The notes under the pieces: model-generated | Told to the model about the DNA's origin: nothing | Databases searched by the model: none | The model's input: the letters and a program-made list of their open reading frames with translations, nothing else | Position numbers and translations under genes: made by a program | NCBI GenBank assembly: GCA_038502055.1 | Contig: JAXRKN010000041.1 | Coordinates: forward strand, 2,709,501 to 2,773,500 | Direction of reading: 5' to 3' | Source of the DNA: Tanytarsus gracilentus | Taxonomy: Eukaryota > Arthropoda > Insecta > Diptera > Chironomidae | Length of the DNA stretch: 64,000 nucleotides | Shown here: in pieces, positions 22,805 to 33,967 of the stretch | How positions within the stretch are numbered: position 1 is the stretch's first letter | Layout of the letters: each line of letters begins with the position of its first letter

Positions 22805-23961
22805 GCGACAGAAAATTAGAAAGATTTGCGGGGAAATTTAATTTGAAATACGAAACTACCAATTGGTTTTAATTAATTACTGTGCAAGCAATTATGGAGT
22901 GACTTTGTGAATTCGCCAACTTGTTAATTATGAACAGTAAAGTTGTTTGTGAGAGTCTTGTTTGTAATTGACTTAAAATCAGGGGTTGAACACTCCGATT
23001 AATTAGTAAAATTTAAATTTAAATCAACGAATTCAAAAGACTGATTAAAATCAAATGAGAATACAGAGTGAAATGTCATCTATAGCTATGTAAATTAATA
23101 AAAAAATAAAACTAGATATCCAACCTATTTTTTCTATCAATAAACGATACCATATTGAAATAATTACTAGTCGAATGGACAAACACAGAAATTTGTTTTT
23201 AACTTTTAGGCTATAATTAACCAGTTAAGAAATTTGACAGTTAAGTGTTAAGTGTGAAATCACATAATTAACAAATTTTTTTTTAAGGCTGAAAAATTAA
23301 ATTAACTTGGCCTTAAGTTGCAATGTCAAAATTTAAGGTGCAATTATGATATTCAAAAAAATGACACATTTTAAATATTCTGTAAAAAAATTGTTACCCA
23401 ACCTCAAAAATTACAAAAGCTTTAAATAAAAGGTTGATCTTATTGTTTACGTAATAGGCTAACCAGATGCACATATTTGACAGTCCTGATTTTTTTTTGA
23501 AAATTTAATTGATTTAATTTGAAAAATTAAAATAATTGAGATGTTTCATAATTAATTTTAAATTAAAAAAACATCTGGTCACCCTTTTTACATATATGCA
23601 AACACACAATCCCAAAAATCCCACATTGTAAAATGTCATTAATAAAATCGCATCGGAGTTAATCGCTTTAGCGCATAATTCGATTTCAATTAATCACCGG
23701 CTTTTGTAAAAAAACGCAACTTCATCATATTTCAATTTGAAAATGTCATCGAAATTAACATACGCGCAATCATGACATAACACATCTCCATCATCATTAC
23801 TCAATCAAAAATATATTTTATGATGATCACTCTCTAACACCCATGAGTGCACTCGAATGGTATTTTTTTTCTGTATCAAATATTATTTATTTTCTCCTTT
23901 TTAATTTCTCACATCTTTTTGAGTATTTTTGGCTTTTTACAATATCCAGTCTTTAAAATTT
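22805..23961. other. Intergenic region between OBP promoter and cuticle gene
   Basis: About 1.15 kb, AT-rich. Holds the possible small inverted-repeat element at 23457-23584 and, near 23885-23895 on the minus strand, AATAAA for the cuticle gene. No gene seen. Confidence 0.5.
23457..23584. mobile_element. Possible short MITE (about 128 bp)
   Basis: The ends are imperfect inverted repeats: GGCTAACCAGATG at 23457-23469 and CATCTGGTCACCC at 23572-23584 (11 of 13 matches). The interior is AT-rich and non-coding. I could not define a target duplication, so the call is weak. Confidence 0.35.
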
Positions 23962-24597
23962 TTAATAAATCCTGTCTTTCTCTTCTTGTGGTGGGTTCTT
24001 TTGGTTTCTCTCGACAGCGGCAATGACATCTGAAAAATTTAAAATCATCGTTAAAATCATTCAGTAAGAAAACTGAAAGTTTCCAGAGCTTACCGGGATG
24101 AATGTCGTCACCGAGTGGTTGGAAACCAATTCCAGCTCCGGCAATGTAGGTCACAGTGTGTGTCTTTCCATCGGGATCAACATAGCTGTATGAACCCTCA
24201 ACAATTCTCTGACCATCACCTTCCTCCTCGGCTTTGATATTGTTGGATGTTTTATAGTTCGACTTGTAACCTCCTTCTTCATTCACTTGGAAATTGGCTT
24301 GCTCGACTTGTGCCTCGATGTCTTCGATCGGGGTTTCAGCGGCAACAAGGGCAACCAGGAGAGCAAGGGACAGCACCTGAAAATGGTTGAGAATTAAATT
24401 TTTGACTGTTTAAAATTATTTCAAGTTATGAAACAATTTTGAGAGCAAAAGTTTTTTTTTTAAATCCAAGGGTTGGAAATTCTTTTCAAAATATGTTGAC
24501 ACTACTTTATAATTCTGAACTATTTTTAATAACTTTCAATTTTCATCCCTTGGTTTATGGACTATGACACCAAAAGTTCACTCACAATAACTTTCAT
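23962..24597 (-). CDS. RR-1 cuticular protein (CPR family)
   Basis: Exons 24586-24597 (12 nt, MKVI), 24094-24376 and 23962-24029, giving 120 residues. A 12-nt first coding exon that splits the signal peptide is typical of insect CPR genes. Signal peptide MKVIVLSLALLVALVAA; mature protein starts near ETPIEDIEAQ. The chitin-binding Rebers-Riddiford domain (about 40-97) has the RR-1 pattern: YKTSNNIKAEEEGD, then GSYSYVDPDGKTHTVTYIAG and GIGFQPLGDDIHP. RR-1 proteins are associated with soft, flexible cuticle. Exon 3 completes DDIHPD and ends EEKDRIY; the longer frame reading through the intron at 24093 is wrong. Structural extracellular protein, probably larval or pupal epidermis. Confidence 0.93.
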
Positions 24598-24724
24598 TTT
24601 CTTTTGTTTTATAAATTTTTTCGGCAACGAGAGTAAATCACAGTAGAAAGCGAACACACGAGAGCGATGTTGATTAGCTAATGGATGTTTTCAATCTAAA
24701 TCGATGTGACGAATTTTATAATGC

Positions 24725-24731
24725 TTTTATA
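24725..24731 (-). promoter_or_regulatory. TATA box of the cuticle gene
   Basis: TATAAAA on the minus strand, with a TCACA initiator-like site about 24 bp downstream (near 24707) and a 5'UTR of about 110 nt to the ATG at 24597. Confidence 0.55.
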
Positions 24732-26240
24732 CACGTTTGTTGGAGAGCCGAAAGAGTGAGAGAAAGAAAGAGAAGTTGATGTTACGCAATGTTGTGAAGA
24801 CATCCACGAATATGATGGTGATTATGATGATGACAATCATTTTTGCGGTTTGAATGTTTGACTTCAATGACTTCTTCTTAGCGGAGAAGTGAGATTCAAC
24901 TAATTTCTTCTTATTTTTTTCATTGCCCTCTTGGTGTGCTGTTAATAGACAAAAGAGTCATTAATGCCATGTCAAAAATGTCAGCGACAAAAAATAAGAA
25001 AATGTCATAAGGCTAAACAGTTTAGATGTTAAATAACTGTTATTAGAACGTGTTTTACCCGGCAACATGCAAATTAGATGATCTTGACATCATGCGGCAA
25101 AAGACAGTCCATTATAAAATTTTAATATTCAAATTCATCCGACCTTGATTTCTTTCTATGCGAAGAAATTTTGCAAATTTTAAAATGTATAAAAATTTGC
25201 ATATAGGTAAGATGACATTTCGATGCAAAACTCATGAGCGATAAGAAGATGCTGTGAACTTGAATATTAAAATTATTTTTTTAAAAGTTCAACGAGGATT
25301 TTAAAGTACCGCTCGAGCAAATTTTGGGACTGATAAATAGAAACTTATGATATAAAGCAGTCATGACTTAAATATTTTTAAAACCTACTAAAAATTAATC
25401 TATAAACTCCTTAAATTTTTTTTGGATGCATTTAAAAATATAAAAAATAATTTAAAAATTTTACAAAAGTTTTAAAATTAATTTTTTTTACAGCTAAAAA
25501 TTAAAATTTAATATATTTTTAAAATTTTTGAATATTTTCGTGTGCATCTGGATATTTTCAGACTCTTAATTTAAAGTGATGTATTTTTAGTGAGATTTAT
25601 TTCACATGAAATTTGTTGAAATTAATAAAATTCCGCTGGTATGACTTTTATAAAAATGTCCGAGTATTGTGTGAACTGTGTTGTCGGGTAATTGAGAGTA
25701 ACTCTTGATATAAATTCGCACTCGACAGAATGGATTTATTTTCATCAAAAAAAAAATAAAGTTTTAGATTCGAGAGCGAAAAAATCCATTGAAAATGCGT
25801 TGGTAGATATCAAATTGATGCATTTTACTCTTAAAAAAGTTTTCAAGTGTTTAATAAAACTTTTATTGAATTTTTACTCAGCTAAAATTCAACCAGTCGC
25901 AATTTAATCGCCATTATAGCAAGTTTCTTCTTGAAAATGTAATTTATTTGAAATTTTTCTTCTAATGCTTCTCATTGAAAGTTCACATGGACTAAGGGAA
26001 GAGTGAAATGTAACAACATCTAAAATGTACGATTTGCGAAACTCTCCACAATGAAAAATGTTTACTTTCTTATTGTTATACTGCAAAATTGTACAAGAAT
26101 AAAAAATGAAAATTGTATTTTGGGAATGTTTTTGTCAGAATCAATTTACAATGAGGGGAGGAGAAGATGATGAAAACACAACTCAATACATTTTCAATTA
26201 TTTTCTTGCTACAGATGTAACTTCTTCTCTCGAGTTATCT
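24732..26240. other. Intergenic region upstream of the cuticle gene
   Basis: About 1.5 kb, AT-rich, probably including cuticle-gene control DNA. Open frames here are short and lack family matches. Confidence 0.45.
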
Positions 26241-26252
26241 TTAGCCTTCTGT

Positions 26253-26869
26253 AAGCTGAGAAATCACTTTAATAGCTCATTGGATTGAGCGTACACTGAC
26301 AATGTTAAGCGACATTTGTGTCATACTGTGTATTAGATGGGTGACCGTCGAGTGTTTTTCTCAGTTCCATCCGCCAAGCTCGTTTCTTGTGTTGGTCGTG
26401 AGTTGAAATGTGGAACATGAGACACATTGAAATGGAACGGCTTACGCACTTGAATTTCGGATGGGCCCATTGCCGTTACACTTATTTCGTGTTTCGACAA
26501 TGTCGCAGAGCTTAAGAGTGTTGGGCCGTGTGCTGGGTGCGAGTATGACCGATTTAGGCATTTGGTGCCTCCACCGCTCATGAATTCGCAGAGAGGTGTC
26601 GGCTGCCTAAGGGAAGTGTCGCTAATCTACTGAGGTGTCGGCTGCCTAAAAAGGAAGTGTCGCTAATCTACTGAGGATTCCTCTGAGTAAAATGGATATC
26701 GCTCATAAGGTGCACCTTGCGTATACGAGTCTATCATAAGAGCAAGTAAAAGACGTCTGAATAAGATGGTCATTGCAAAAGGGTATAGCACAATATGATC
26801 TGTATATCATCAGTGCTTGACTGTCTGATTTACTAATGTCAGCTCCAGTCTGCCCACCACCGCAATACA
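26253..26869 (+). mobile_element. SINE with a 5S-rRNA-like head (SINE3 type) and 12-bp target duplication
   Basis: A block clearly richer in GC than its surroundings is bounded by the direct repeat TTAGCCTTCTGT at 26241-26252 and 26870-26881. Near its start, TTAAGC falls at element position 53 and TTAGATGGGTGACCG 28 bp later. Eukaryotic 5S rRNA has the same two motifs at about position 52 with a 27-bp gap; they belong to the internal pol III promoter (box A and box C regions). A roughly 500-bp body of unknown origin follows, with no poly(A) tail. 5S-headed SINEs are the SINE3 class. Comparison with 5S is from memory, not an alignment. It has no coding capacity. Confidence 0.7.
26593..26672 (+). 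repeat. Tandem duplication inside the SINE
   Basis: Two copies of a 39-41 bp unit (GAGGTGTCGGCTGCCTAA followed by GGAAGTGTCGCTAATCTACT) at 26593-26631 and 26632-26672. They differ by two or three bases in the middle A/G run. Confidence 0.92.
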
Positions 26870-26881
26870 TTAGCCTTCTGT

Positions 26882-29800
26882 GAATTCAATATTGGATTGA
26901 TTTTGTAAAATGTTGAGTGACTTGAAATGAACCGTAACACATATCAAGATTCAAAGCTTTGAAAGTTTAAGATATCAATAACTAAATTTGTATCAAACAC
27001 CGAAAATCGCCTTAAAGCTATGCAAAAGTTTAAATTCCACCACCTTTCAATATTTCAAAGTGCTTTTTCATAAAATCATTCGCAAAAATCTCACCATGAC
27101 ACGAGTTCACCAGTAATGGTTCTTTTTTATGAGTTTCGAGCACATCAAACAGATTTTCTGTCTTTATATGCACGAGCGAAAGTCAAAAAAGCCAAATGGC
27201 AGAGAAAAAGACTTTTTATGGTCACTCTCGGACTACTTTCAAACATACATATCGATTTCTAAGCCATATGCTGCAAAAAATTTTCGTTCAACATAGAAAA
27301 ATTTATGATTTTCATGCTTTTTATGACGATAGTGGTGCATGGTGGTTCCCTTTGATCGGCAGCACAACAAAAAAGCGTTAGAGATACTTTAATAATGCTC
27401 TCGAATTTTTTGCGGTTCAATGATGATAAAATCCGAGATAAAAGAGCATGTTGTTGTAGTTTCGAAAAGGGGAGAGGAGATGGAAACATCAGGCACATAC
27501 TCCAATAACGTTCGATTTCTGTCAAAAAAGGAAATTTAATTTTTTAATATCGAATCCTCTCTCGGGTTGTTTTATTACAAACCATAAACTGAAAATGCCA
27601 TTCGAATGTTGATGTGTGTGCAGGATGGAAGCTAAGCTGGGAAAAAGATGATGCTCGTGTGGGGATGGGAAGCGAGAAAAGAAAGTTGAAATATGAGAAT
27701 AAGAAGAAATTATTGCATTACGAACACTTACTTTTTGACATTCGATTGTAAATGGATTTTTTCATTTTAAAAAATTATTTTTTAAATTTTATTGGAAAAA
27801 CTTAAAGCTGAAAATCTAAAAATCAAACAAGGATTTTGTATTTTATTGACTTTGCTTTTAGCTCTCAAGAGATTGTATTGGGATTTTTTTAAGACATTCA
27901 CTCGTGTACATAGATCAAGGATTTATCTATTTTATTACCATGACATGACGCTTAACGATTTTATTCTGATTCATTCTTTAAAAAATATCTGAAATTTTTA
28001 AAGCGTTGTAAGATAAAAATTTCTTTTCCGAGGGAAATTACGATAAAATAACGGATGAAGATATTAGAAAATGCTAATGGAATGAGAAAATTACAGGCAA
28101 GTTTTAAACTTTACAATTCAAATTTACCACTCCTTGTTCAATTCACCAAAATCAATACAATAAAAAGTAACAAGAGCGAAAATTCAATTACGACTTGACA
28201 ATAAATCAAATGTTGATTCCATTGTGGAGTGAGGAAAAGGAAAAACATGCCAAAGAATTCGCAGTGATTGTCGTTAGTCATTATGGTCCATAAATATTTA
28301 CGCATTATTTATGATTCTGTTATCGATGCTTAAAAGGATCGTAATAAAATTTTAAAGTCTTCTTTAATGTCCTTTCGCTTTGCTGCATGCAGTTTAGCTG
28401 ACTCGAACGAATAAATAAATTTTAAAGCAAGCCAACAAAAAAATATGAAAGAAAAATGAGGATTTATTCATTAAAAGCCTCAAAGTGAGTGCATGCAATG
28501 GTCATTTATTCATCATCATCATCATCGCCAACAAAAGAAAAGAAAAGTTTATGTTTATGCTGTCGCAAATGTCTGCATGTGTTTTTTGGCCAAAAACTTC
28601 TCGAAAAGTTCATTGCAATGGAAGAGACTGCATAATAATTTCTATGGGAGCACAGAGGCAAAAGGCTTTTAATAGACATGGCCATTTGAGCTTTTCATGT
28701 CACACATTAAGTGGACAGCAGTTGAGAGAAACACGAAGAAAATAAATGTCATAACATTTATCTTCCAATTGTTCGGCTTTTTGAAAGGCTTGTTTGAAAC
28801 ATGAAAAAAATTGAACAAAAAATTTTAAAGTTTTACTTTCATGAGACAAACAAATGTTGAGGTTTGAATTTTTAAAAAAGATTAATTTTAAGTCCAATCC
28901 AAATTAGATTAGCTTAAATTTAATTCAAGTGTCCCATGCTTGATTTGTCAGCACTTAAAAATTTTATTGCTCGTGAATTTTACTATTTTGAATATTCTAA
29001 ATGCAAATGTCATTTTTTAAATTAGTTGGGTTTAGATGTCATAGTAGATAAACTTTCATAGTGGCATCACCTAAAACCAAGTTAGAAAACTTTTTCGATC
29101 ACATACACGATGATGTTATGTTTGTCGAGGATTGAAGGAGAAAAGTTCAGTGGGGGGTTGTGCGAACTTTGAATGCAAACAAAGACTTATCTTTAAAGTC
29201 CTCAGAAGATGCTTTCAGAGCTAGAGAATATTTTTAATTTTCCACTTGGACTTTTTGAGATGCTGAAGAAAGAGTTGCAAAGAAAAAAATCTTCATCGCA
29301 CATGCCAGCAAAAATTTCCATAAAAATGTGCACATAAAAATCCCACAACATGGAGAGAATATGCTGTGTTAATCGTGTTGAACATTTTGATAACATAATA
29401 CGACACATTTTGTTGTATGTGGCTTAAATTGTTTGTGTGTGTGTGTGCATTGCGATGTGCTACAAGCCACGAGAGAGATAAAATCTCATACTTAAATTTT
29501 TTAAGCAATACAAACATTCGAGAAAATTTGTTGGCTTAGGATAATGCTAAATGCATTTTTGCCAACCTGCAAAAAATATTTTAAACTCAACAAATTCCAA
29601 AAATACAAACACATTTCGAAGTTGAAACTATGTTGTGAAAATGAAAGGCAATAAATTTGTGTGTATGTTGGATTGTGATTGTGAGAGGTATTTTTCCAGG
29701 GGGTTGCAAGAAACCTTTTTTTTCGTTAGCTATTATTAAGTTTGAGTGTCACGCTGCATCCCCTTTTTTTACTCCCCTAAAATGTTCGAGTTTGTATCAA

Positions 29801-30489
29801 AATGCAATTAAATTTTTTATTGTTTTAATTGCATTTTATGTGTACGGATGTGTTTATGTTATCAATGTTGTTCATGCTCTCATCGTGTGGTTTATTTAGA
29901 TTTCTGTTGGCACTGGGATCATCATCGTCGTTGTCGTATCCAAGAGAAGGGTAAAAGCGCTCTTAAATCAACAAGCTAGTTTTCGGGTGAGAAATTATAA
30001 AAGCTATTCATAAATTCTAATTAAGTTGCCTAATTCCAGAAGCATTGATTTTTCAGAGGATTGCCTTTTTGGATGATCATTGTGCTACGCCCAATTTTTT
30101 GTTTACGTCTTAATTACTTCTCTCAAAAAATGATTTTTCTCTTATTGTTTTCTATTCTCCATTCGTTCCGAATACTCCATAATCTTAGATGTAAAACGCA
30201 CGTAATGATGTTGAAAGAATTACCACCCTCGTTGAAAAGCAGTGAGATGATGGAAAGAGTTGAATAACAACGTGGCTATGAGCGAGTTCAAATTGAATGA
30301 GAAGGCAATAAATGAAGAATTATTGAAATTAAAAATTATCGAGGAAGAAAATAAAATTTTTCATCTTTATTAAAAAAGATTTATTTGGAATAAATTTTAA
30401 GAACATTAAATTGATTATATTCAAAATTTAAATATCTTTATAAATTTTTTTTGGCTGTGCAGGAGTATGATTTGCCATCCATTAAATAA
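26882..30489. other. Intergenic region between SINE and small membrane-peptide gene
   Basis: About 3.6 kb, AT-rich with a short (ATC)n tract near 28510 and GT runs near 29435. AATAAA signals for the small gene lie on the minus strand at about 30366-30385. No other gene supported. Confidence 0.45.
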
Positions 30490-30790
30490 TTATTTGAACA
30501 ACTATAAAAAAAAATTAAAGTATTTTTGTAATTTATTTTAAATTCACTTACTTTGGTCGGGTCAAGAGAAGGATTTATAACCTTATCCAAATTTTTATGT
30601 GCATTGAAGACGTTTAGAGCTTGCATTACGATGTCGTAAAATGTATAATAAAGGTATCCACAAAGCAAAATAATGCATAAAATAATGATGAGACTTTTAA
30701 AAAAAAATGTAAAAAGTTTCTAATTAGAATAAAATTTAACAAAAAATATGAAATTTAAACTTACATGCAGTAGCAACAAATTTTTGCCAT
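30490..30790 (-). CDS. Small single-pass membrane peptide, 59 residues, unrecognised
   Basis: Exons 30765-30790, 30552-30693 and 30490-30501, all joined at good GT-AG sites (GTAAGT, GTAAGT; acceptors TTAAAAG and TTTATAG), each intron 50-71 nt. The product starts MAKICCYCILIIILCIILLC, a Cys-rich hydrophobic segment (about 5-25) that is a membrane span or uncleaved signal anchor. It continues YLYYTFYDIVMQAL and a polar tail ending PTKLFK. Without the last splice the frame would run on to a longer tail ending at 30438. A TATA+Inr promoter sits at the right distance upstream, and AATAAA signals follow the stop. I do not recognise the family. The structure (three small exons, promoter, polyadenylation site) argues for a real gene rather than a chance frame. 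Confidence 0.6.
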
Positions 30791-30952
30791 CGTGTGCACT
30801 TGAAGTGAATTTTTAGGATATATAAATATAATAGATAAATTTAAATTAAACTATAGGACAGTTATAAAATAAACCGTGATAAAATATTTTAAAATCGGGC
30901 GATTTCTTTTTTTAAAACAATTAACTTATTAACTTAATTCCTCTCGACTCAC

Positions 30953-30990
30953 AACTGATTACTCAATCAACAAGACGTTCAGATTTTATA
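30953..30990 (-). promoter_or_regulatory. TATA + Inr core promoter of the small membrane-peptide gene
   Basis: TATAAAA (30990-30984) lies 34 bp before A30956 of TCAGTT (30958-30953), the same spacing as at the OBP promoter. The 5'UTR to ATG 30790 is about 165 nt. Confidence 0.65.
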
Positions 30991-31843
30991 CTCAAGCTTT
31001 ACATTTTATGGCGAAATAAAGAACAACATACGATATGCAGTTTTTCGCTAATCCCGTCTTAATACTTTATCAAAATAAATTCCAATGTTGTCGTCGTGGC
31101 CACGCGTGGGAAGAAATGTTTTATTTTCATTTCGCCATACGGTTATCACAAGTTATACATTTTTGGATATTTTACTCAATACAATGCCAAGATAAAATTT
31201 TAAGCGAGTTTAAAGAATTTAATCAGTTCTTGGAAATATTATAATATTTTTTTGCCCTTGCCTTGGAGTCAATTTCTAAAACTCAATTGGACATTTTTAA
31301 CGCACTTCATGAAATTTATTGATATTCAGCATGCATTCGCAAGACATGGAATGGCAATGTTCATAGCATAAAGCGAAGATATTAAGATGCATCTCAACTC
31401 TTCGGTTATAAAATAAATTTCCATTATACCACGATCTATCAACGATTGCAGATACACAGTGTGAGATAAAAAATGTATAAAAGCATGTACACGCGGTTGA
31501 GATCATGCTGTGAATTTGTTTCATCTTGGCTGTAGTTTCTCGATGTCCAGACATAATTTTTTATTCTCGCTGTTTTTCAATGTCTATTAAGCATTCAAGC
31601 TCATCCTGACCTGTTCAATCATCTTCATGTTCTTTGTGCATATTTTTTTTTTTGACGATGAAACATTTAAAAATGAATTTTTTAATATTCTTTTCTCTCC
31701 AGCTGTTTTTGTAATTTAACACGATTTTTTACTAATGTTTTTAAAAATTACTTAACCGAAAATTGCATTTTTTACTGCTGTCTATTTCGCGCTCGGGTCA
31801 TTTGCTATGCATGATTGCAATTTATTTTGGTGCGGTGTTTCTG
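30991..31843. other. Spacer before the inverted duplication
   Basis: About 0.85 kb, no gene supported. From about 31795 it shows traces of homology to the minus strand near 48065. Confidence 0.4.
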
Positions 31844-31911
31844 TTGGAATTTCACCATTTAATGTTTTTTTATGCGCATGATTATAAATTTATTATGTGG
31901 TGAAATTCCAA
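31844..31911 (+). ncRNA. Candidate miRNA-like hairpin (left)
   Basis: TTGGAATTTCACCA (31844-31857) is perfectly complementary to 31898-31911. The stem continues about seven more positions with one mismatch and two G-U pairs, for about 21 bp and a loop of about 25 nt. A diverged relative sits in inverted orientation at 47979-48050. Size and shape suit a pre-miRNA, but no known miRNA was recognised and expression is unknown. It could equally be a plain palindrome at a rearrangement edge. Confidence 0.35.
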
Positions 31912-31942
31912 ATGAAATTTGGAAAATGCAGCGTGCGTTAGT

Positions 31943-33967
31943 AATTTTAGCTTATCATGCACTCGATGACTTTCGAACATGCTCATCTCATCTTAGTTCA
32001 AAAATAATTTCAAGTGATTCTTGATCTTTATGTCAACATTTTCACACCTTGATCATCATTTGATTTTTATTATTTTAAAAAATCTTTTTGTGATTTAAAT
32101 TCATTCAAGACCACTTGAAGGATTACAAAAATTAAAAGTTCAACCACAACTTGAGAGAGTGCGACACACACTCGAGAAATAGAAATTATCGTCTTTAGAA
32201 GAATTTCATGCGTGAAAGAACTTTTAAGAATTGTTGAACATGTCAAAAGAGGTTTTAAACTCTTAATTGATCTCCAACAAGATTTTTTTATTCTCTTCTG
32301 TGAGTTCTTTCGACTGTTTTTTTCCTCAATGTTGTTGAACATTTTACCGCGAAACATTTTAACCATTCAAATGTTAATGGACGTAATAAATCATCAATTT
32401 TTTGGTCGATACTTGAGCTTGTCGAATATTTCGATAGATAGAGAGAGTGAAGCATAAAAAGATGAAAACCGTCGCAATGATGATAAAAAAATTCACGTGT
32501 GAGACTCGAAAGTGAATTTGGAAATAATTTTTTGAATGAAAATTAAATTTAACAAATTCGTTGCGCGTCAACGATGAAAGAAAGAAAAAAATTTCCGCTT
32601 ACATCTCATGAAAATATTTCAATGTGTGACATTTTAAAGGTAAAAAAAAATATTCGATAAGTTCACAGCAGCAGCAATTGCTTCATTAAAAGTTCGCATG
32701 ATCACTGAGAGAATTCATATGGAGAGCGTAAAAATAAATCACGACTTTTTACAATTATTTTTTGTTCTTTTTAAATTGTGCGCAATGATTTTATGCTGAG
32801 CTGTGTGTGTGGCTCGAACGAATCGTTCTCGGTCATCAGACATTTCAAAAAGTTCAGTATGAAGATGATGAGAGCACATAGGGCGAGAACATGAACACAA
32901 TTTAAATGACTTTGCATGAAATTAACAACAGTTTATGCTCAAGAACTCTCCATGCCATGCCATGCTTGTCCCATCCACTTTTTCTCTCTCAATTCTCTTT
33001 TCATTTCTGATCAACATTGCGCGATTGCTATTAAGCGATGACGATGATGATTTATTTCCATTTCTTGTGTTGATATTTCCACGCTTTAATTGTCCATTCA
33101 CGATGTTCGTTTTTTGATAATCGATTATTCAAGCGAATCATTCCTAAATTTTCATTTTCTCTCCCTGTCTCTATCTGTTTCTGCTGTAGAGCTTGATATT
33201 GGATTTGAGATAAAAAGATTCGATGGAATTTTGCGATCAATTGAAAAAAATTAATGAGACATTTTTGTCAAACGACACAATTCGAGCACTCACACGTGCT
33301 TTCAAGTAAGATGAAAAAATTCTTTTCACTCTCACTCAATTCTCTTTCGAGGTGATATGATGAATGGACTCAACTATGTAAGAACAGGATTTAATATGAA
33401 CATGATCTCACGTTCCTCCTTCTCGATTCTCTTCCGTGAAATTAAGATGTAAAGTGCGGCACTCTCAATTATTGAAAAATATTCTTGTTGTTCATTCTTC
33501 TTGTTATTTTTCATTATCTGTATTTCCTCTTTTTCTTCCTTCTTCTTGCTTTTTTACCTTTTACCAATTTCTCATTGAGCAACAGAAAATTTATTTGTGT
33601 TTGTACGATGAAAGCAAATCACTTCAATAATATTAAATTTCTTAATCATTCAAATGATTTTTATTATTGTTATTATTACGGTTCGATCTCTCGGCGCATT
33701 GAATTTTTATTTTGTGGGTTAAATGCGTGAATATTAAGTGAGATGATTGAGATGATGAACGATCATTAGTGAAGTTCTTCTTCTTTAACTTTTCCTATTT
33801 TGCGTTCTTTTTTGATCATCTTCACTCTCTTCTGCTGAGACATACAGCGAATCAAACATTTTCAGTGTGTTCATGGTCAGTGCATGTGAATTTAATCATA
33901 ACTTTCATCATCATCATCATTGATTGTTATTGTGCCCATTATGGCGTATGGGAATAAATATAGTGAT
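31943..33967 (+). repeat. Left arm of a 2-kb inverted duplication
   Basis: This stretch reappears as its reverse complement at 45838-47879. Differences I could see are scattered: single-base changes, A-run length changes, and an 11-bp insertion in the right arm near 47095. Identity looks above 95 percent. It has no credible gene; frames that are open in both arms differ in A-run length and shift frame, so coding constraint is unlikely. The inner edge is AATAAATATAGT near 33956-33967. Confidence 0.95.

Noticed and set aside
26333..26581. An 82-codon minus-strand frame
   Set aside because: Lies wholly in the SINE, whose structure explains the sequence.
32070..32366. A 98-codon minus-strand frame also open in the other inverted arm (47494-47751)
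   Set aside because: The two copies differ in A-run length so the N-terminal frame changes. There is no family match or promoter; conservation is explained by the recent duplication.
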